Source of the DNA: Chara braunii
Taxonomy: Eukaryota; Streptophyta; Charophyceae; Charales; Characeae
NCBI GenBank assembly: GCA_003427395.1
Contig: BFEA01000037.1
Location: forward strand, 2,845,183 to 2,873,475
Length of the DNA stretch: 28,293 nt
Direction of reading: 5' to 3'
The position numbers were made by a program, and so were the translations under genes. Under the pieces are notes generated by a model. The model was given only the letters and a program-made list of their open reading frames with translations, did not search any database and was not told where the DNA came from. Below, piece after piece: positions 18,270-28,293 of this stretch. How positions within the stretch are numbered: the stretch's first letter is position 1; the number at the start of each line of letters is the position of its first letter.

Positions 18270-19849
18270 ACAATGCTGCAATTCAGCAAAGAACCGACCA
18301 GGTTCGGGAACTTGTTAAGAGATCTGGAACAAACAACACTCTGAACAAAAGTTGCGTGACAAACAAACAATAAAAGAACATTGGACAATGAAGGGAATCG
18401 GGAAGGGGGTCTCAAAAGATGGAAGGCAACAGACACAGAAGGGAGGGAGGGAGCAGTGAGTGGCCCCACGGGAAGGGAGGACGAGGACAGGAGAACGGAC
18501 TCGGGAGGGACGGGGTCTGAAAAGACGTCAGGAAAGAGCAACAGTGAGGGGGGAGGTTCAGCAACGGGCGGTGAAGGGGAATCCCTGCGCTCATTTCAGT
18601 GGCTCAAGGATTATGTGGAGAAGGTGAAAAGAGAGAGGGAGCATGCCTTCGACATTCGGGCAGCGTGCTTGAAACATGCAGAGAGAGCGCAGAAGAAGGG
18701 AAAGAAAGGATTGTGGGGGTATTCCAACAACCATTTTGATGCCCTCAGCAAGGTTAAGGAGGAGGAACTGTCAGAGTACACAGCGTTCAGGTATGCGGAA
18801 AAGAAGAGAGCAAGGGAACAGGGCCTGAAAGATAAAGATAGAACGGCCCCGAACACCAAGGATGAGTTTCAAGATCTGCGCCCCAAGAAGTGGAAGTCCG
18901 GTAAAAATCAGAAAAAGAAAGACCTACACGTGATGCAGATGGAGTCTGAGGAGGACTCAACACGCACTCTGTTGGAGAAGGAAGCAGCCGTGGTGCTTGC
19001 ACAAGTAGACAAATTGAAAAAAATGGAATGAGGAATATGCACCAGAGTTCACAACGATTACTCACATAGCCAGAAAGCAGGCTCCTTTGGTGGTGGAGAC
19101 GGCAAGATCGGCTCGCTTAACCCTATTGAACATTCGCCCTTTAATCGCAGCAAGATATGTGGAGAAAATTAAGGAATGGCAGATAGCAACAGACGTGTCA
19201 TTCCAAATCCATTGCTTCGAGGAGGGGCAGAATGTGGCGGAGATCCTTCAGGAAAAAATATCCTCGGATTTCCCGCTGGGAGTGTATAACATAATACCGT
19301 ATGAGCCAGACCAGGAGGATACACACTCAAACAAAACAGGGGGGTCAAGAGGGGCAAGCCTCACAGAGGCCGGAACAGGGAAGACACTCCCCACAGGCCT
19401 TCTCTCCCCTGATCGTCAAGCTTGCACAGACTCCCAAGCTAAGATCAGGAATGAGATGGAGACCTTGGCGGACGGTGGCAGCAGTGCCATACAGTATGTT
19501 GACAGGGTCTAGTATGCCGGCGGAATTGACTGCGGTCTCGGTGGCCCAATTGATCACGCCAGGGATGCTAGAAGGAGATGGGGATCTGGACGAGAGGGCA
19601 TACCCAGTGGACTGGGAGACGTTTTATAGAAGTGACGTGTCAGACAATGATCAGGTGGAATGGCAGTCAAATGATGAGAAGGAAGACGAAGTTCAGGGAG
19701 GAGGGTTGGACAAAGCTATCGACAGTGGGGAGGGCGGGAGCATGGGGGAGGCTCAGGACACACAGGGGAAGATGGGACAAAAAGCAGAAGGAACTGAGAT
19801 TTGGGATGACCCGATGGGCCTAGACACAAGTGGTGATTCTCCTTCGTAG
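18270..19849 (+). pseudogene. Unusual C-terminal continuation of LINE ORF1, charged and broken
   Basis: The ORF1 frame returns at about 18381 and runs to a stop at 19029. It is Gly/Glu/Ser-rich, then strongly Lys/Glu/Arg-rich (WLKDYVEKVKREREHAFDIR, DALSKVKEEELSEYTAFRYA). At an A7 run (about 19015-19022) the protein continues in the next frame as NEEYAPEFTTITHIARKQAP, then a mixed alpha/beta-looking stretch to about 19320. It then moves into another frame, ending in an acidic Gly/Asp/Glu tail and stopping at 19847. A short alternative frame at 18242-18373 (NNAAIQQRTDQVRELVKRSG) may bridge the start. No domain is recognised. It may be one ORF1 of about 900 codons or a separate small ORF. Confidence 0.5.
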
Positions 19850-19898
19850 GCAGCCCCTAGTGAAGTCTCAATTACGAGAGTTAGAGATAGTCAAGCAG

Positions 19899-20954
19899 AT
19901 GGAGGAGATAAGAAGCTTGGCGAATGATAGAGGAGACAGGGGAGACGGAAAGGGCCATGGTATCACCATTCGCTGCTGGAACGTGAATGGATTGGGCAAT
20001 ATCTTAGACAAAGAAGAAAAATGGAATGGCATATTCAAAGGATTGACGTCTGACAACAAACAATTGGCTGACATTATTATGCTTCAAGAAACACATCTCT
20101 CACTCTCTCTAGAGCACAGCAAGATAAAAAAATTTAAAAGTTGGGGGGGCTAAAAGACGAAGTTTGGGCGTCGGATAGCACCTCGAGCACGAAAGGTGGC
20201 CATCCTCATTCCCAAAGCTTCAAACTTCTATGGGGCAGGGGTCGTACTAGACAAGGTAGCCGACGTCGAGGAGGGCAGATGGTGCTCCATGCGCCTCAAG
20301 TGGAAGGAGGAAGATTTCCTCCTGCTGACCATCTATGCCCCAAATGAGACAACATAGAGGGGGTCGTTCTTGACAAATATGGGTAGTATGCTCTCACCCT
20401 TGAGTCAGTATATAGTGGCAGGGGATTGGAATGCTACCCTCGATCCTGTTTCAGATTGTATTTCACGGTCTTCCAACATCGCTAACTCACAGGAAGCGAT
20501 ACCGGTGCAGAAACTATTGTTAGATCATGGCCTAGTAAATCCTCTTAGAACTCTTCATCCCAACTTAAGAGTCTTCTCATTAGTCAAGAAGAACCACGCG
20601 CACCATACGACCTTCTCTCGGATAGATTACTTTCTGGTGTCAGAATCACTGATGGGGGTGGTGAAAAACGCAGCGATCTTACCCCTCGCACCGTATCCAG
20701 GGTTGGATCACAAACCCATTGAACTAATAGTAGTCTTTGAACAGTCGGTGAGAAAAGGGTCTAGCTTCCACAAGCTGAATAATTCCCTTTTGCCGAGTCA
20801 GACCTTGCAAGAAGGAATACGGGAATGTTGGCAGAGACGCAGGGATATCTACTTACCCACCCAAGATCGGTGGGAGTGGTTCCAAGATAACTACTTATTT
20901 CTGTCTAAGACAACGGCCAGTATGTTGAGGAAATTGGCGTCCATAAGAAAGTAA
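19899..20954 (+). pseudogene. LINE AP-type endonuclease domain
   Basis: Motifs in order: CWNVNGLGN (substrate/metal-binding Asn), DIIMLQETHL (catalytic Glu), LLTIYAPNE, IVAGDWNATLDP (the GD-x-N catalytic pair), SRIDYFLVS, and GLDHKPIEL (final Asp-His). The whole domain stays in one frame with stops at 20151, 20346 and 20952. The catalytic residues all appear intact. It nicks target DNA to free the primer for reverse transcription. Confidence 0.92.
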
Positions 20955-21261
20955 AGGAGGCAGAACTTGGAATGTGTGTTGAGGATTGCAGAGGCTAATC
21001 TAAGCGATAACCCATCATCCGAGCTTTATACATCCTTATTTGAGATAGCACGGGATGAGTTAGCAATGTGGAGATGGTGGGACTTGAAAGGATTGCAGAT
21101 ACGAGCCAGAATGAATGAATACGAACTTAGTGAGTCCATGACTAAACACTTCTTCGCCCGGATCAAGGCAAACTCGAGAGCGGCCACAATAGAAAGACTT
21201 AAAACTCTCAGCACACCAGAAGTGACGGCGACCACTACGGAGGAGATGTTACGAATCACAA

Positions 21262-22490
21262 AAAGAGTTCTACCAAGATCTATACCTGACCAAAACCATT
21301 ACACCAACTCCACCCAGCACGTTACAGGCGAGACAAAGAGTGTTACAATGCTTAGAACCAACGCTATCAAAAAAACAACCGGAAACACTAGACAAGCCAT
21401 TAACGGTGTACGAACTGGGCCAAGCCCTCAAGAGTATGAACAATGAGAAATCCCCAAGCATCGACGGGTTAACAAAAGAATTATGGGAGAAGTTTTGGCC
21501 ACTCCTAAGGGGTGACCTACTGAACTTCTACAGAGACGGTTATGACAAAGGGGGCTTGGGCAACTTCTTGAGTAGCAGCGTCGTTACATTGCTCTACAAA
21601 AAAGGAGATAAAAAGGATATTAGGAACTAAAGACCTATATCCCTTTTGACGCTCCTGTACAAAATTTTGGCTAAAGCCCTCTCAGCTAGGATCACAAACT
21701 TAACAGATAAGTGCTTCCACATTGACCAGACAGGTTTCATCCCTGGGCGTTATATACTGGACAACATATTGATATTGAATGAGGCGGTAAACAAAATCAG
21801 AGAAAGAAGGATAAACACAGTTATCCTATTGTTTGACTTTGAGAAGGCGTACGATCAAGTTAACTGGGTCTTTACGGACGCTTGCATGGAACGAATGGGG
21901 GTGGGCCCCGCCTTTAGAAAATGGATTTGGGTACTGTACAAGGACGCCATAGGTTGTGTACAGGTCAATGGCTGCCTATCAGAGGGCTACCCTATCTCTC
22001 GCTCAGTCCGACAAGGAGACTCGCTGGCCCCCTCGATCTTCTTTTCGTTATGGAAACCATCGCCTCGTTTCTAAGGAAAAATCCATCAATTCACAGGCTC
22101 CCGGAAATCAATGTGGGGTCGGCACATTATATGAGGTTTCCGACGACAATTGTGTTCGTGGACGACCTGACTGTTTTAATCCGAGCCTCTGACTCCTCAT
22201 TCCAAGCGCTGGCCAAAGCAATGGAGGCTTTCAGACTAGCGTCGGAAATGAAGATTAATTGGAAAAAGACCATAGGTTGGTGGTTGTCCGAGGACCAGAT
22301 ACCTCATATATAAGGACCAGAAGTGGTCATGACTTGGGACACACCGGAAACCCCCACCCGGTACCTGAGAATACTCGTGACCAGGGAAGGTCTGGCGCCT
22401 CATATGGCTGATAGCATACTGGCTAAGCAAATAAACAAGCTAGGAAGATGGGGGAATACATGGGCGTCGCTGATTGGTAGAGCTCTGGCA
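21262..22490 (+). pseudogene. LINE reverse transcriptase domain
   Basis: Motifs include KSPSIDGLTKELWE, a stop in the RPISLL motif (21628; usually Trp or Tyr there), QTGFIPGRYILDNILILNEA, FDFEKAYDQVNW (catalytic Asp), SRSVRQGDSLAPS, then after a frame change near 22040 TIVFVDDLTVLI (catalytic Asp pair; FVDD instead of the common FADD) and MKINWKKT. A stop at 22311 follows, then the same frame continues to about 22490. Confidence 0.93.
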
Positions 22491-22492
22491 CA

Positions 22493-24384
22493 GTGACACT
22501 CAGTACGTTGGTATTCCCTATGATGTGGTACATAACATCAATATGGACAATGCCGAATAATTCAATAAAGGAACTCAACCGAGTAGCCAAAAATGATCTA
22601 TGGACCGGTAATCCCAACAAAGAAAGATGTATCCCCAAGATAGCATGGCATTACGTCACCAGGAAGCCGATACAAGGGGGTCTAGAGATCATTGATCCGA
22701 AAAGCAAAACAAAGGCCCTTCAGGTCAAGTGGATTGTCAAGCTACTGATGAAACCAAAGATTGCATGGAATAAACTAGCTCTTCACAACATAAGAGCTTT
22801 GGCCACAGTGACGTCGCCAGAGAATATGTCAGGCCTCGTCTGGGTCATGAACGAAGGATGGAACTTGAAAATGTCACGTAGAAGACCTAGAAGAGACCCT
22901 AAGGGGATCATGTCCAGAGGCAAGACTTCGTATTGGACGGCTCTGATGCGGATATGGAGGGAAATAATGCCAACAAAGACCAACAGGCCGAAGTCCAAAG
23001 ACGAGGTCTTGAGACAAACACTGTTCGTTAATGAGTGGCTGAAAGACGAAAGCGATGAGCCCTTGTTCCTAGATCACAAATGGCTATCATGGGTAAAGAA
23101 CGACGTATGGAAGATTAGCCACATATGGAATGAAGAAAAGAAAGAGTGGGTGACTGATCAGCAATTGAGTATGCGTTTAAAAGGTTGTCATAGACGGGTT
23201 TGTAATCTTTAGCATATCATCGATCTTGTGCCTCAGGAATGGAAGATTATTTTGAGGGAAGCCTTGCCATGGAAGTGTGGCAAATGGGGGGTTAAAGTTC
23301 AAGAGAGTACATGGTCACGCGCCTTCCAGTTTTCACACCTACAACCGGGAACAACCACCCAAGTTGTCTTTACCTCTTTTCCAATCTCCCAAGTGAAACA
23401 GGGCATGCCTGAGATACAAAACATGAATGTGGAAACGGTAGTGCTAGATTTCTTCCTGGTCAGAAAAGTGAGGGTCTTGGGCTCATGGCCGAAGGTTATC
23501 TACCGTCCGGACACGGCGGTTCATAACCTGGATTTCGACCCGGCGGAGTGGGCCTGGAAGCCGGATAAGGGGAAAAACATTTCGTGGCTACCCCCATCCA
23601 GAACTACAGGGTCAAGTTGGGTTACAAGTTATTGTTGAAGACTAAAGACCCAAAACCGGTAATCAAAGCTAGATGGGAAAAATTAATAGGCCAGGAGGCC
23701 GACAAAATCACACAAATCCCGTGGAAGAAATTTAAGTCGATCAGACCGGTTAAAATTAGGAGCCTTCTGTGGCTAATCACACATGTAGCGCTACCTGTTA
23801 ACCAATGGCTCCATACGCGCCGCTGCAGGAATGACCCTACTAGCTCGGACTTGTGTTCAATCTGTACGGTAGGGGCACAAGGGGACATAACACACTGCGT
23901 AGTCCACTGCAGGGAGGCGACAGACTACAGGGCACGGGCTTCTGCTCTCTGGGATTCTCTCTTTTGCAGTCCCTTTCCTAAAGACATTACCCAAATTCTG
24001 CTATGGACTAACATTCCTGACCAGCTCACGAAGATGGAAAGACTATGGTTCAGCTTGATAAGGAAGGTCACCCTTTGGGTCATCTGGAAAGAGAGATGTT
24101 ACAGAACCATCGAGAGGCTCTCCAATTCTAACGAGAAGGTATGGGGGGAGACGAGGATGATGATACAAGCGGAAATCTTGTGCAGATGGCGGAAAGTTAA
24201 AAAATCGATGCCGGAAAATGCAGAACTGCAGGAAAAGGCCAGGAAGAAGTTCACAAAACAGTGGTTAGTGGAGGGGAAGGTGGCTGAACTAAGAAATGAT
24301 CGGCTACATTGGCAAGACTGGCATACCTCGGATACAAACAGGGAAGTACAGGCTTCCCAGGCAGTAAGGGAGTATCTGAGTTGA
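22493..24384 (+). pseudogene. LINE ORF2 C-terminal region with zf-RVT module
   Basis: The first frame (22493 to about 23600, stop at 23210) gives FPMMWYITSIWTMPNNSIKE, then WHYVTRKPIQGGLEIIDPKS, a conserved pattern after the RT of plant LINEs. After a frame change the protein runs open to 24384: NYRVKLGYKLL, WKKFKSIRPVKIRSLLWL, then zinc ligands in LCSIC and HCVVHC, and TLWVIWKERC with a basic tail. The C-X2-C/H-X3-C zinc pair is typical of zf-RVT, thought to bind LINE RNA. The truncated LINE at 12432-13001 has the same plan. Confidence 0.9.
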
Positions 24385-24675
24385 AGGTAGAAAGGGAGGC
24401 TAGGGTAAAAAAGGAAGCCAAGGGTGAGGCAAGAAGGACGGTTGAGAGGAGAAGGGTTCTGATCACTCCAGTTGGGAACGCAGTAAGCCAAGATAGGCCA
24501 GCAGCGCTGGAATGACAACCCACATGGTCTGGAGAGTACTAGGTAGACTGCAAAAAAGAAAAGGGAACTGTGGTCCATTTGAGCCAACAGTGGCGAGGAG
24601 GTCAGGGACCCCTGGGAAACTGGTTCGAGGGGATGAGTTGGCGGTCTGGTGGGCTCAGAAAATTCTCTTCGAAAC

Positions 24676-24699
24676 GAGGGTTTTGGGTTTAGGGTTTAG
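24676..24699 (+). repeat. Short telomere-like TTTAGGG stretch
   Basis: GAGGGTTTTGGGTTTAGGGT and the following TTAG contain about two to three diverged units of the plant telomere repeat. Too short to be an interstitial telomere array; such phrases are common in plant DNA. Confidence 0.45.
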
Positions 24700-25244
24700 A
24701 ATTGGATGCCACTTCGGTAACGGGGGATAAAGAGGATAAGGGCGTGACGAGACATAGGGGTAAAGTCGAAGTATGCGTCTTAACGGTTAGCCTGGGTAAG
24801 GCATAAGCTCTTTCTCGCTGATATGGGTATATCTGGCAGATCTAGTGAACCGGTCTGAGAGGAAAGAGGGAAACATGGCAAGTTGACAGTCAACACTCCA
24901 GAAGTCTGGAGTAATCAATGTTGTTAAGGGATCCTTCGGCCAGGCGGGAGGAAGCGTGTGTGTTTATTGGTTGTATTGTTTACTCTGACTTGCCGGTGGA
25001 ATAGGAACCGGACTCATGCTCCCCAGAATCGAAAGGAGCCAAGACCATAAGGTGCAAGAAACCTGTAGGTTACGTCACTTGCTGGAGTGTCCCAACCAAC
25101 ATGCATGTCACGCAAGTCACATAGATTGCAAAAGACCCACACAAAATCTCACATGAGAAACAATGAAAGATGAGTGGTAGCCAGGAAGATACAACTCGAT
25201 TAACATAACCAGATTAGGCAAAGAGAATCACAAGTTCAAAGTTA

Positions 25245-25255
25245 TGGCGCCCAAC
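25245..25255 (+). promoter_or_regulatory. tRNA-Lys-type PBS-like motif, copy 1
   Basis: TGGCGCCCAAC equals the complement of the 3' end of a plant tRNA-Lys as used for PBSs. The following bases (TGTATT) do not extend the tRNA match. Read on the other strand it is GTTGGGCGCCA, which could be an LTR start. Confidence 0.4.
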
Positions 25256-25331
25256 TGTATTACAAGTCTTCTTCTCTGTATATGAGTTCCAGGCCTGGCG
25301 CTCTCTAGCGCTGACCTCCTACCATCAAGTA

Positions 25332-25342
25332 TGGCGCCCAAC
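25332..25342 (+). promoter_or_regulatory. tRNA-Lys-type PBS-like motif, copy 2
   Basis: A second perfect TGGCGCCCAAC, 87 bp after the first, follows ACCATCAAGTA and precedes AGGTAAGT. On the minus strand it reads TGTTGGGCGCCA, beginning with TG like an LTR start, close to a polypurine tract on that strand. Confidence 0.4.
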
Positions 25343-25360
25343 AGGTAAGTATCATCATAA

Positions 25361-25390
25361 CTCTTCTCTTTCTCTCTTTTCTCCCTCTCT
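25361..25390 (-). promoter_or_regulatory. Candidate polypurine tract of the minus-strand gypsy element
   Basis: 30 uninterrupted pyrimidines on the plus strand are a pure purine run on the minus strand. It lies 0.8 kb past the gypsy stop at 26185 and 18 bases before the TGTTGGGCGCC motif in the element's direction. This fits a PPT followed by the 3' LTR, but a gap between PPT and LTR is unusual. Confidence 0.4.
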
Positions 25391-26184
25391 GCCTAATGTC
25401 CTGGTCTATTCCCACTCACCATCCATGCACACTCCCTATCACACGAGGATCTACTTTGAATGCTACTCACTGGTATCCCTACTTACTATCCCTACTAACT
25501 TTATCTAGCGCTGGCGTAGCTATGGCTGCCTTCCTTCCGCCAACACCCTCTTCTTTCCCTCTTCAATAGCGCTGCTTCTTTAGCCCAGCGCAACTCACAC
25601 GCATCTGCCGCACAAGTGCCACAACACTTCCACACACTCATGCGAAGTGAGCATCTGTCGAATGTGGAGGCAGGCCAATCCTTTATAGTGTTGCACTGGT
25701 CTGGCGAGGGCTGAAAACTCGGCCTCCAGGGTCTGGGACTTTTGCCCAGTACCTGTTGTTGCAAGTTGTGTGTCTCAGTACCTTTTCCCATGGTCAACTG
25801 CCGCTCTGGGCTATCGGGCCTGTCTTTTGGACTCCTAGTCTGAATCAGGACTGACTCGTGGGATTATGACTGGACTGGGACTGTAGCCTTTGACTCATTG
25901 CCAAACAGACATGTCTTTACATCGAGGAGACATGACCTTAACTCAGTCTTGAAAATTGTACCCAATACCTATTCGTTCAGGTCCTACCCGTAACTGTTCA
26001 AAATGTCTTTTTAATTCATTCTGGATGCGACACTTACTCCGAAACTTTGCCTTTTGAGTTACTGCTTGTGAATTTAAGTTTTGGTCGACAGGGTCCCTTG
26101 CTGTTGGGGCATCCATTTGGGGTCTGATTCGTAAAAGCCCTTTTACTCTCGCCGACCTAATTTCGAAGTCCTCTGAGAAAATCC
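25391..26184 (-). other. Non-coding 3' region of the minus-strand gypsy element
   Basis: No frame with a recognisable protein. If the tract at 25361-25390 is the PPT, this is the 3' untranslated region. TAGCGCTG phrases recur near 25303, 25505 and 25567. Confidence 0.4.
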
Positions 26185-26900
26185 TTACCTATCCACAATA
26201 TTAATTCCTATTCTTGCTCTTTCATAAGCTGATACAATATGAGGTGTAGAATCAATCAATTCTTCCCTCGTAAACCAACGATCTTCACTTGGGTCCTGAT
26301 ATGCAAATCTTACTTTATACCGTCGCCGAGGTCTTCCTCTACGTCCAGTTTGAAAGGTACTTTCAACAATAATCTTGTCCACGTCATATTTCTCATCCAT
26401 ACTAGGAGGAATCGCCGATCTGCGACCAGGAAATAATTCATTCGTCACACAAGGTAAGAGCTCTGAAGAGTGAAATAGTGGATACGTATGCAAATGCAGA
26501 GGAATCTCAACAACATAAGATGGTCCATCCACATCTCCAATCACATCTAGAACCTGCCGCGGTCCTCTGTAGGCTGGTAATAATTTTTGAGAAATGTTCT
26601 CCTCAGGAACGAACTCTTTAGACTTAACCCATACCAGATCACCTACAGAAAACTGAGAGGGTCTTCTATGCTTATTCGCCTGTTCTACCATCGTGCCTTG
26701 ACTATATTCTCCTTTACTTTCTCAATGTTGTTCTGATATTGTATCGCAAATTTACTTGTTCGTAGTAGAAGCTTATGTACTTTATCCGGGTTCAGACGAT
26801 CAATAGGTCTGCGTGGACGCCATCCCAAATGCAACTCGATCGGAGTCTTGCACGTAGACAGGTGAACAGAGTTATTATAGGCACTAGCAACTTTGGGCAA
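26185..26900 (-). pseudogene. Integrase C-terminus with chromodomain-like tail
   Basis: AYNNSVHLSTCKTPIELHLG and a basic/helical part run to about 26685; the protein then continues in the next frame from 26691 as EQANKHRRPSQFSVGDLVWV, KLLPAYRGPRQVLDVIGDVD and FHSSELLP. The end reads YDVDKIIVESTF, an Arg-rich RRGRPRRR insert, YKVRFAYQ and SEDRWFTREEL, matching a chromodomain layout. The final stop is at 26185. The 169-residue last frame is intact. The tail would target insertion to particular chromatin. Confidence 0.88.
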
Positions 26901-26909
26901 ATGCTCACA

Positions 26910-27821
26910 CTAGTCAATCTGGTCGGGACGTATGTACATATGCAGTGTTTGCTGCAAAATCTTGTTCATTTGCTCAGTCTGGTCGTTTGTTTCAGGGTTT
27001 CGACCTGACGACATAGTCAACTTAGAGCCATAGACATTCATTAGTTGTTGCCTTTGTTCACTCGTAAACCGTGAATCTCTGTCACTCACAATCGTTAGGG
27101 GATGTCCATACTCCTTCACCCATTGGTTATAAAATTCTCGGATTACCAATTCTGTTCTTGCCTTTGCCGACAATGCTACGAAGATAATATACTTAGTAAA
27201 CCTTTCAACGATGACCATAACATGCGTTTTTCCATTCCTGCTATTCACTTTGGTGTCCATAAAGTCAATGGACACAAAGTCTCCTGGAGCTGTTGGGATT
27301 GGCAAAGGCTTCAATAGACCAAGGGGAGGCTGAGTGGTGCTCTTATTTCTTTGGCACACTTGACAACCCTACACATAAGCGATGCAGTCGGGTTTCATAC
27401 GAGGCCAAGTGTAGGAATGTAAAAGGTTCGCATACGTTTTCTTCCATCCCAAATGGCCTTCAGTGTCATGACACTCCCCCAAGATCAGACTTTTGATCTC
27501 TTCCACATTAGGAATACAAAGTCGATCATACACATCTATCCTTTCAAACAATAGACCTTGTGTAATACGATAGTTAGGAAACGCTTGAGGCGCTTCTTGT
27601 ATATGCTTAATCATGGCGTCATAAACAGTATCTGTGAAATATGCATTTCTAATCTTCTCTTGCACATCGGCACCCAGATCTAAATATGTTACAATTACAC
27701 TGAAGAAATCAGATCTTTGACTTAGTGCATCAGCGAGAACATTATATTTCCCCTTTACTAACTTAAGTTCAAAGTCATACTCATCAATTTTCGCAGCCCA
27801 CCTCGTCAGCTTAGGTGTCAT
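26910..27821 (-). pseudogene. RNase H end, integrase zinc finger and DDE core
   Basis: The stretch opens with TPKLTRWAAKIDEYDFELKL and KGKYNVLADALSQR, the conserved RNase H-integrase junction. The zinc finger has ECHDTEGHLG (H-X4-H) and, past a stop at 27366, CQVCQ (C-X2-C). The core shows Asp in SIDFMDT, Asp in IVSDRDSRF and Glu in NPETNDQTEQMN, so the DDE triad is present. VIVERFTKY has Glu where most families have Asp, not a catalytic site. A stop at 26910 falls where Trp is usual. Confidence 0.92.
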
Positions 27822-28293
27822 CCAGACCTACGTTTTAAGTTAGCGAAGTGTCTCATGATCTAAGTACACTTTGAAGTGTCATCCTAGGAGATAGTGTCGC
27901 CAATGATCCAAGGCTTCTAGGAGAGCAAACAATTCTCTTTCATACATGGAAGCGGCGACCTTCTCACTAAGCAGTCGTCAGGACATAAACTCGACAAGCC
28001 TGTATCCATTCCCATCATCCTGTTGGAATACATAGCCTATCCCGTATTAACTGACATCGGTTGTAATAACAAAGGGCAAGAAAGGATCAACGACTTTCAA
28101 GACCGGATAGTTAATTAGACGCTTGAATGAGGATGTACAGTCTCGGTCCCACTTCCAGATTGTTTCTTTCTTTAATAATCTACGAAGGGGGACAGCGATT
28201 ATTGTGAAGTGTTTAACAAACTTACGATAATAGTTAGCCAACCCAAGAAACGACCGCGGTTCAGTCAAAGTGCGGGGGTTGGGCCAATCACGA
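27822..28293 (-). pseudogene. RT C-terminus and RNase H, interrupted
   Basis: [17 protein letters not shown] is the RT thumb/connection motif; PFVITTDVS leads into RNase H with its first catalytic Asp. A stop at 28047 falls exactly at the next residue (families have Gln in SQYG). Past it are GYVFQQDDGNGYRLVEFMS, YERELFALLEALDHWRHYLL and VYLDHETL, with further stops at positions normally Arg, Trp and Gln. The frame is unchanged throughout, so the damage is point mutation and not indels. Confidence 0.9.

Larger units (their letters stand above)
19899..24384 (+). pseudogene. LINE ORF2: endonuclease, reverse transcriptase, zf-RVT
   Basis: The ATG at 19899 opens a broken frame of about 1,490 codons with all ORF2 modules in order: AP endonuclease (to 20954), linker (to about 21250), RT (about 21262-22490) and C-terminal tail with zinc module (to 24384). 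ORF2p nicks target DNA and copies LINE RNA from the nick. Stops lie at 20151, 20346, 20952, 21628, 22311 and 23210, and frame changes near 21250, 22040, 22490 and 23600. Domain order and lack of an RNase H domain fit an L1-like plant LINE. The copy is full-length or nearly so but inactive. Confidence 0.93.
24385..25500. other. LINE 3' flank and non-coding DNA
   Basis: The first ~150 bases are Lys/Arg/Glu-coding in one frame and could be a former end of ORF2 or 3' UTR. No poly(A) tail is seen, so the LINE 3' end is undefined or lost. A perfect 8-bp inverted pair, ACTCCAGA-AG-TCTGGAGT, lies at 24895-24912. The right end holds PBS-like motifs and a pyrimidine tract listed separately. Confidence 0.45.
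26185..28293 (-). mobile_element. 3' half of a second Ty3/gypsy element, minus strand, running off the window
   Basis: Reading leftwards from the right edge: end of RT/connection, RNase H, HHCC finger, integrase core, integrase C-terminus and chromodomain-like tail. Gag, protease and most of RT lie beyond 28293. From 28268 to 26685 nearly all pieces share one frame, with about seven in-frame stops; one frame change occurs near 26690. Its integrase and tail differ clearly from the plus-strand element, so the two belong to separate families. Confidence 0.92.

Noticed and set aside
24099-24587. 162-codon minus-strand frame antisense to the LINE
   Set aside because: The plus strand here encodes the conserved LINE ORF2 tail; the antisense frame is a shadow.
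24676-24699. Interstitial telomere array
   Set aside because: Fewer than four units and imperfect; a chance phrase in plant-type DNA is enough to explain it.

Overview
The window looks like nuclear DNA of a green-lineage (plant-type) eukaryote, and nearly everything interpretable in it is decayed transposable element. Evidence for the lineage: two Ty3/gypsy retrotransposons with chromodomain-like integrase tails, a LINE with an apurinic endonuclease/reverse transcriptase ORF2 and a zf-RVT tail, a perfect complement of the initiator-tRNA-Met primer binding site common in plant retroelements, and a short TTTAGGG-like stretch. A large repeat-rich streptophyte genome (charophyte alga, bryophyte or similar) fits; the species cannot be fixed from this sequence. 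I found no convincing host protein gene, tRNA, rRNA or CRISPR array.

Layout. 1-1425: GC-rich relic with a degraded minus-strand reading frame of unknown identity, interrupted by a 20-bp tandem duplication. 1426-3290: non-coding, with a strongly A/C-rich stretch built from a diverged direct repeat (2541-2922). 3296-5260: part of a minus-strand LTR element (PBS complement at 3890-3901, LTR end at 3905) followed by non-coding DNA with small hairpins. 5266-10427: plus-strand Ty3/gypsy element with gag, zinc knuckle, protease, RT, RNase H, integrase and chromodomain-like tail in order, broken by many stops and frameshifts. 10428-12430: non-coding flank with a 40-nt purine tract and a three-copy tandem repeat. 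12432-13650: 5'-truncated LINE copy (zf-RVT tail, 3' region, 28-A tail). 13761-13950: a small MITE with perfect inverted ends and TTAA flanks. 14117-15356: a dense block of foldback DNA, comprising a ~670-bp palindrome, a ~400-bp nested inverted-repeat element and a poly(T)/poly(A)-bounded hairpin. 15373-15880: a second sequence starting with the same LTR end as at 3905. 15890-24384: a nearly full-length but mutated LINE (pyrimidine-rich leader, unusually long ORF1 region, ORF2). 24385-25500: non-coding, with two tRNA-Lys-type PBS-like motifs and a 30-nt pyrimidine tract. 26185-28293: the 3' half of a second Ty3/gypsy element on the minus strand, running off the right edge.

How the pieces relate. 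The gypsy elements would have copied themselves through Gag particles, protease, RT/RNase H and integrase, with the chromodomain-like tail guiding insertion. The LINE would have used ORF1p as an RNA-binding partner and ORF2p to nick and prime at the target. Every copy here carries inactivating lesions, so none is likely autonomous now. The least explained parts are the foldback cluster at 14117-15356 and the long C-terminal extension of the LINE ORF1 region. Most frame boundaries are inferred by eye from translated motifs, and LTR boundaries could not be fixed.
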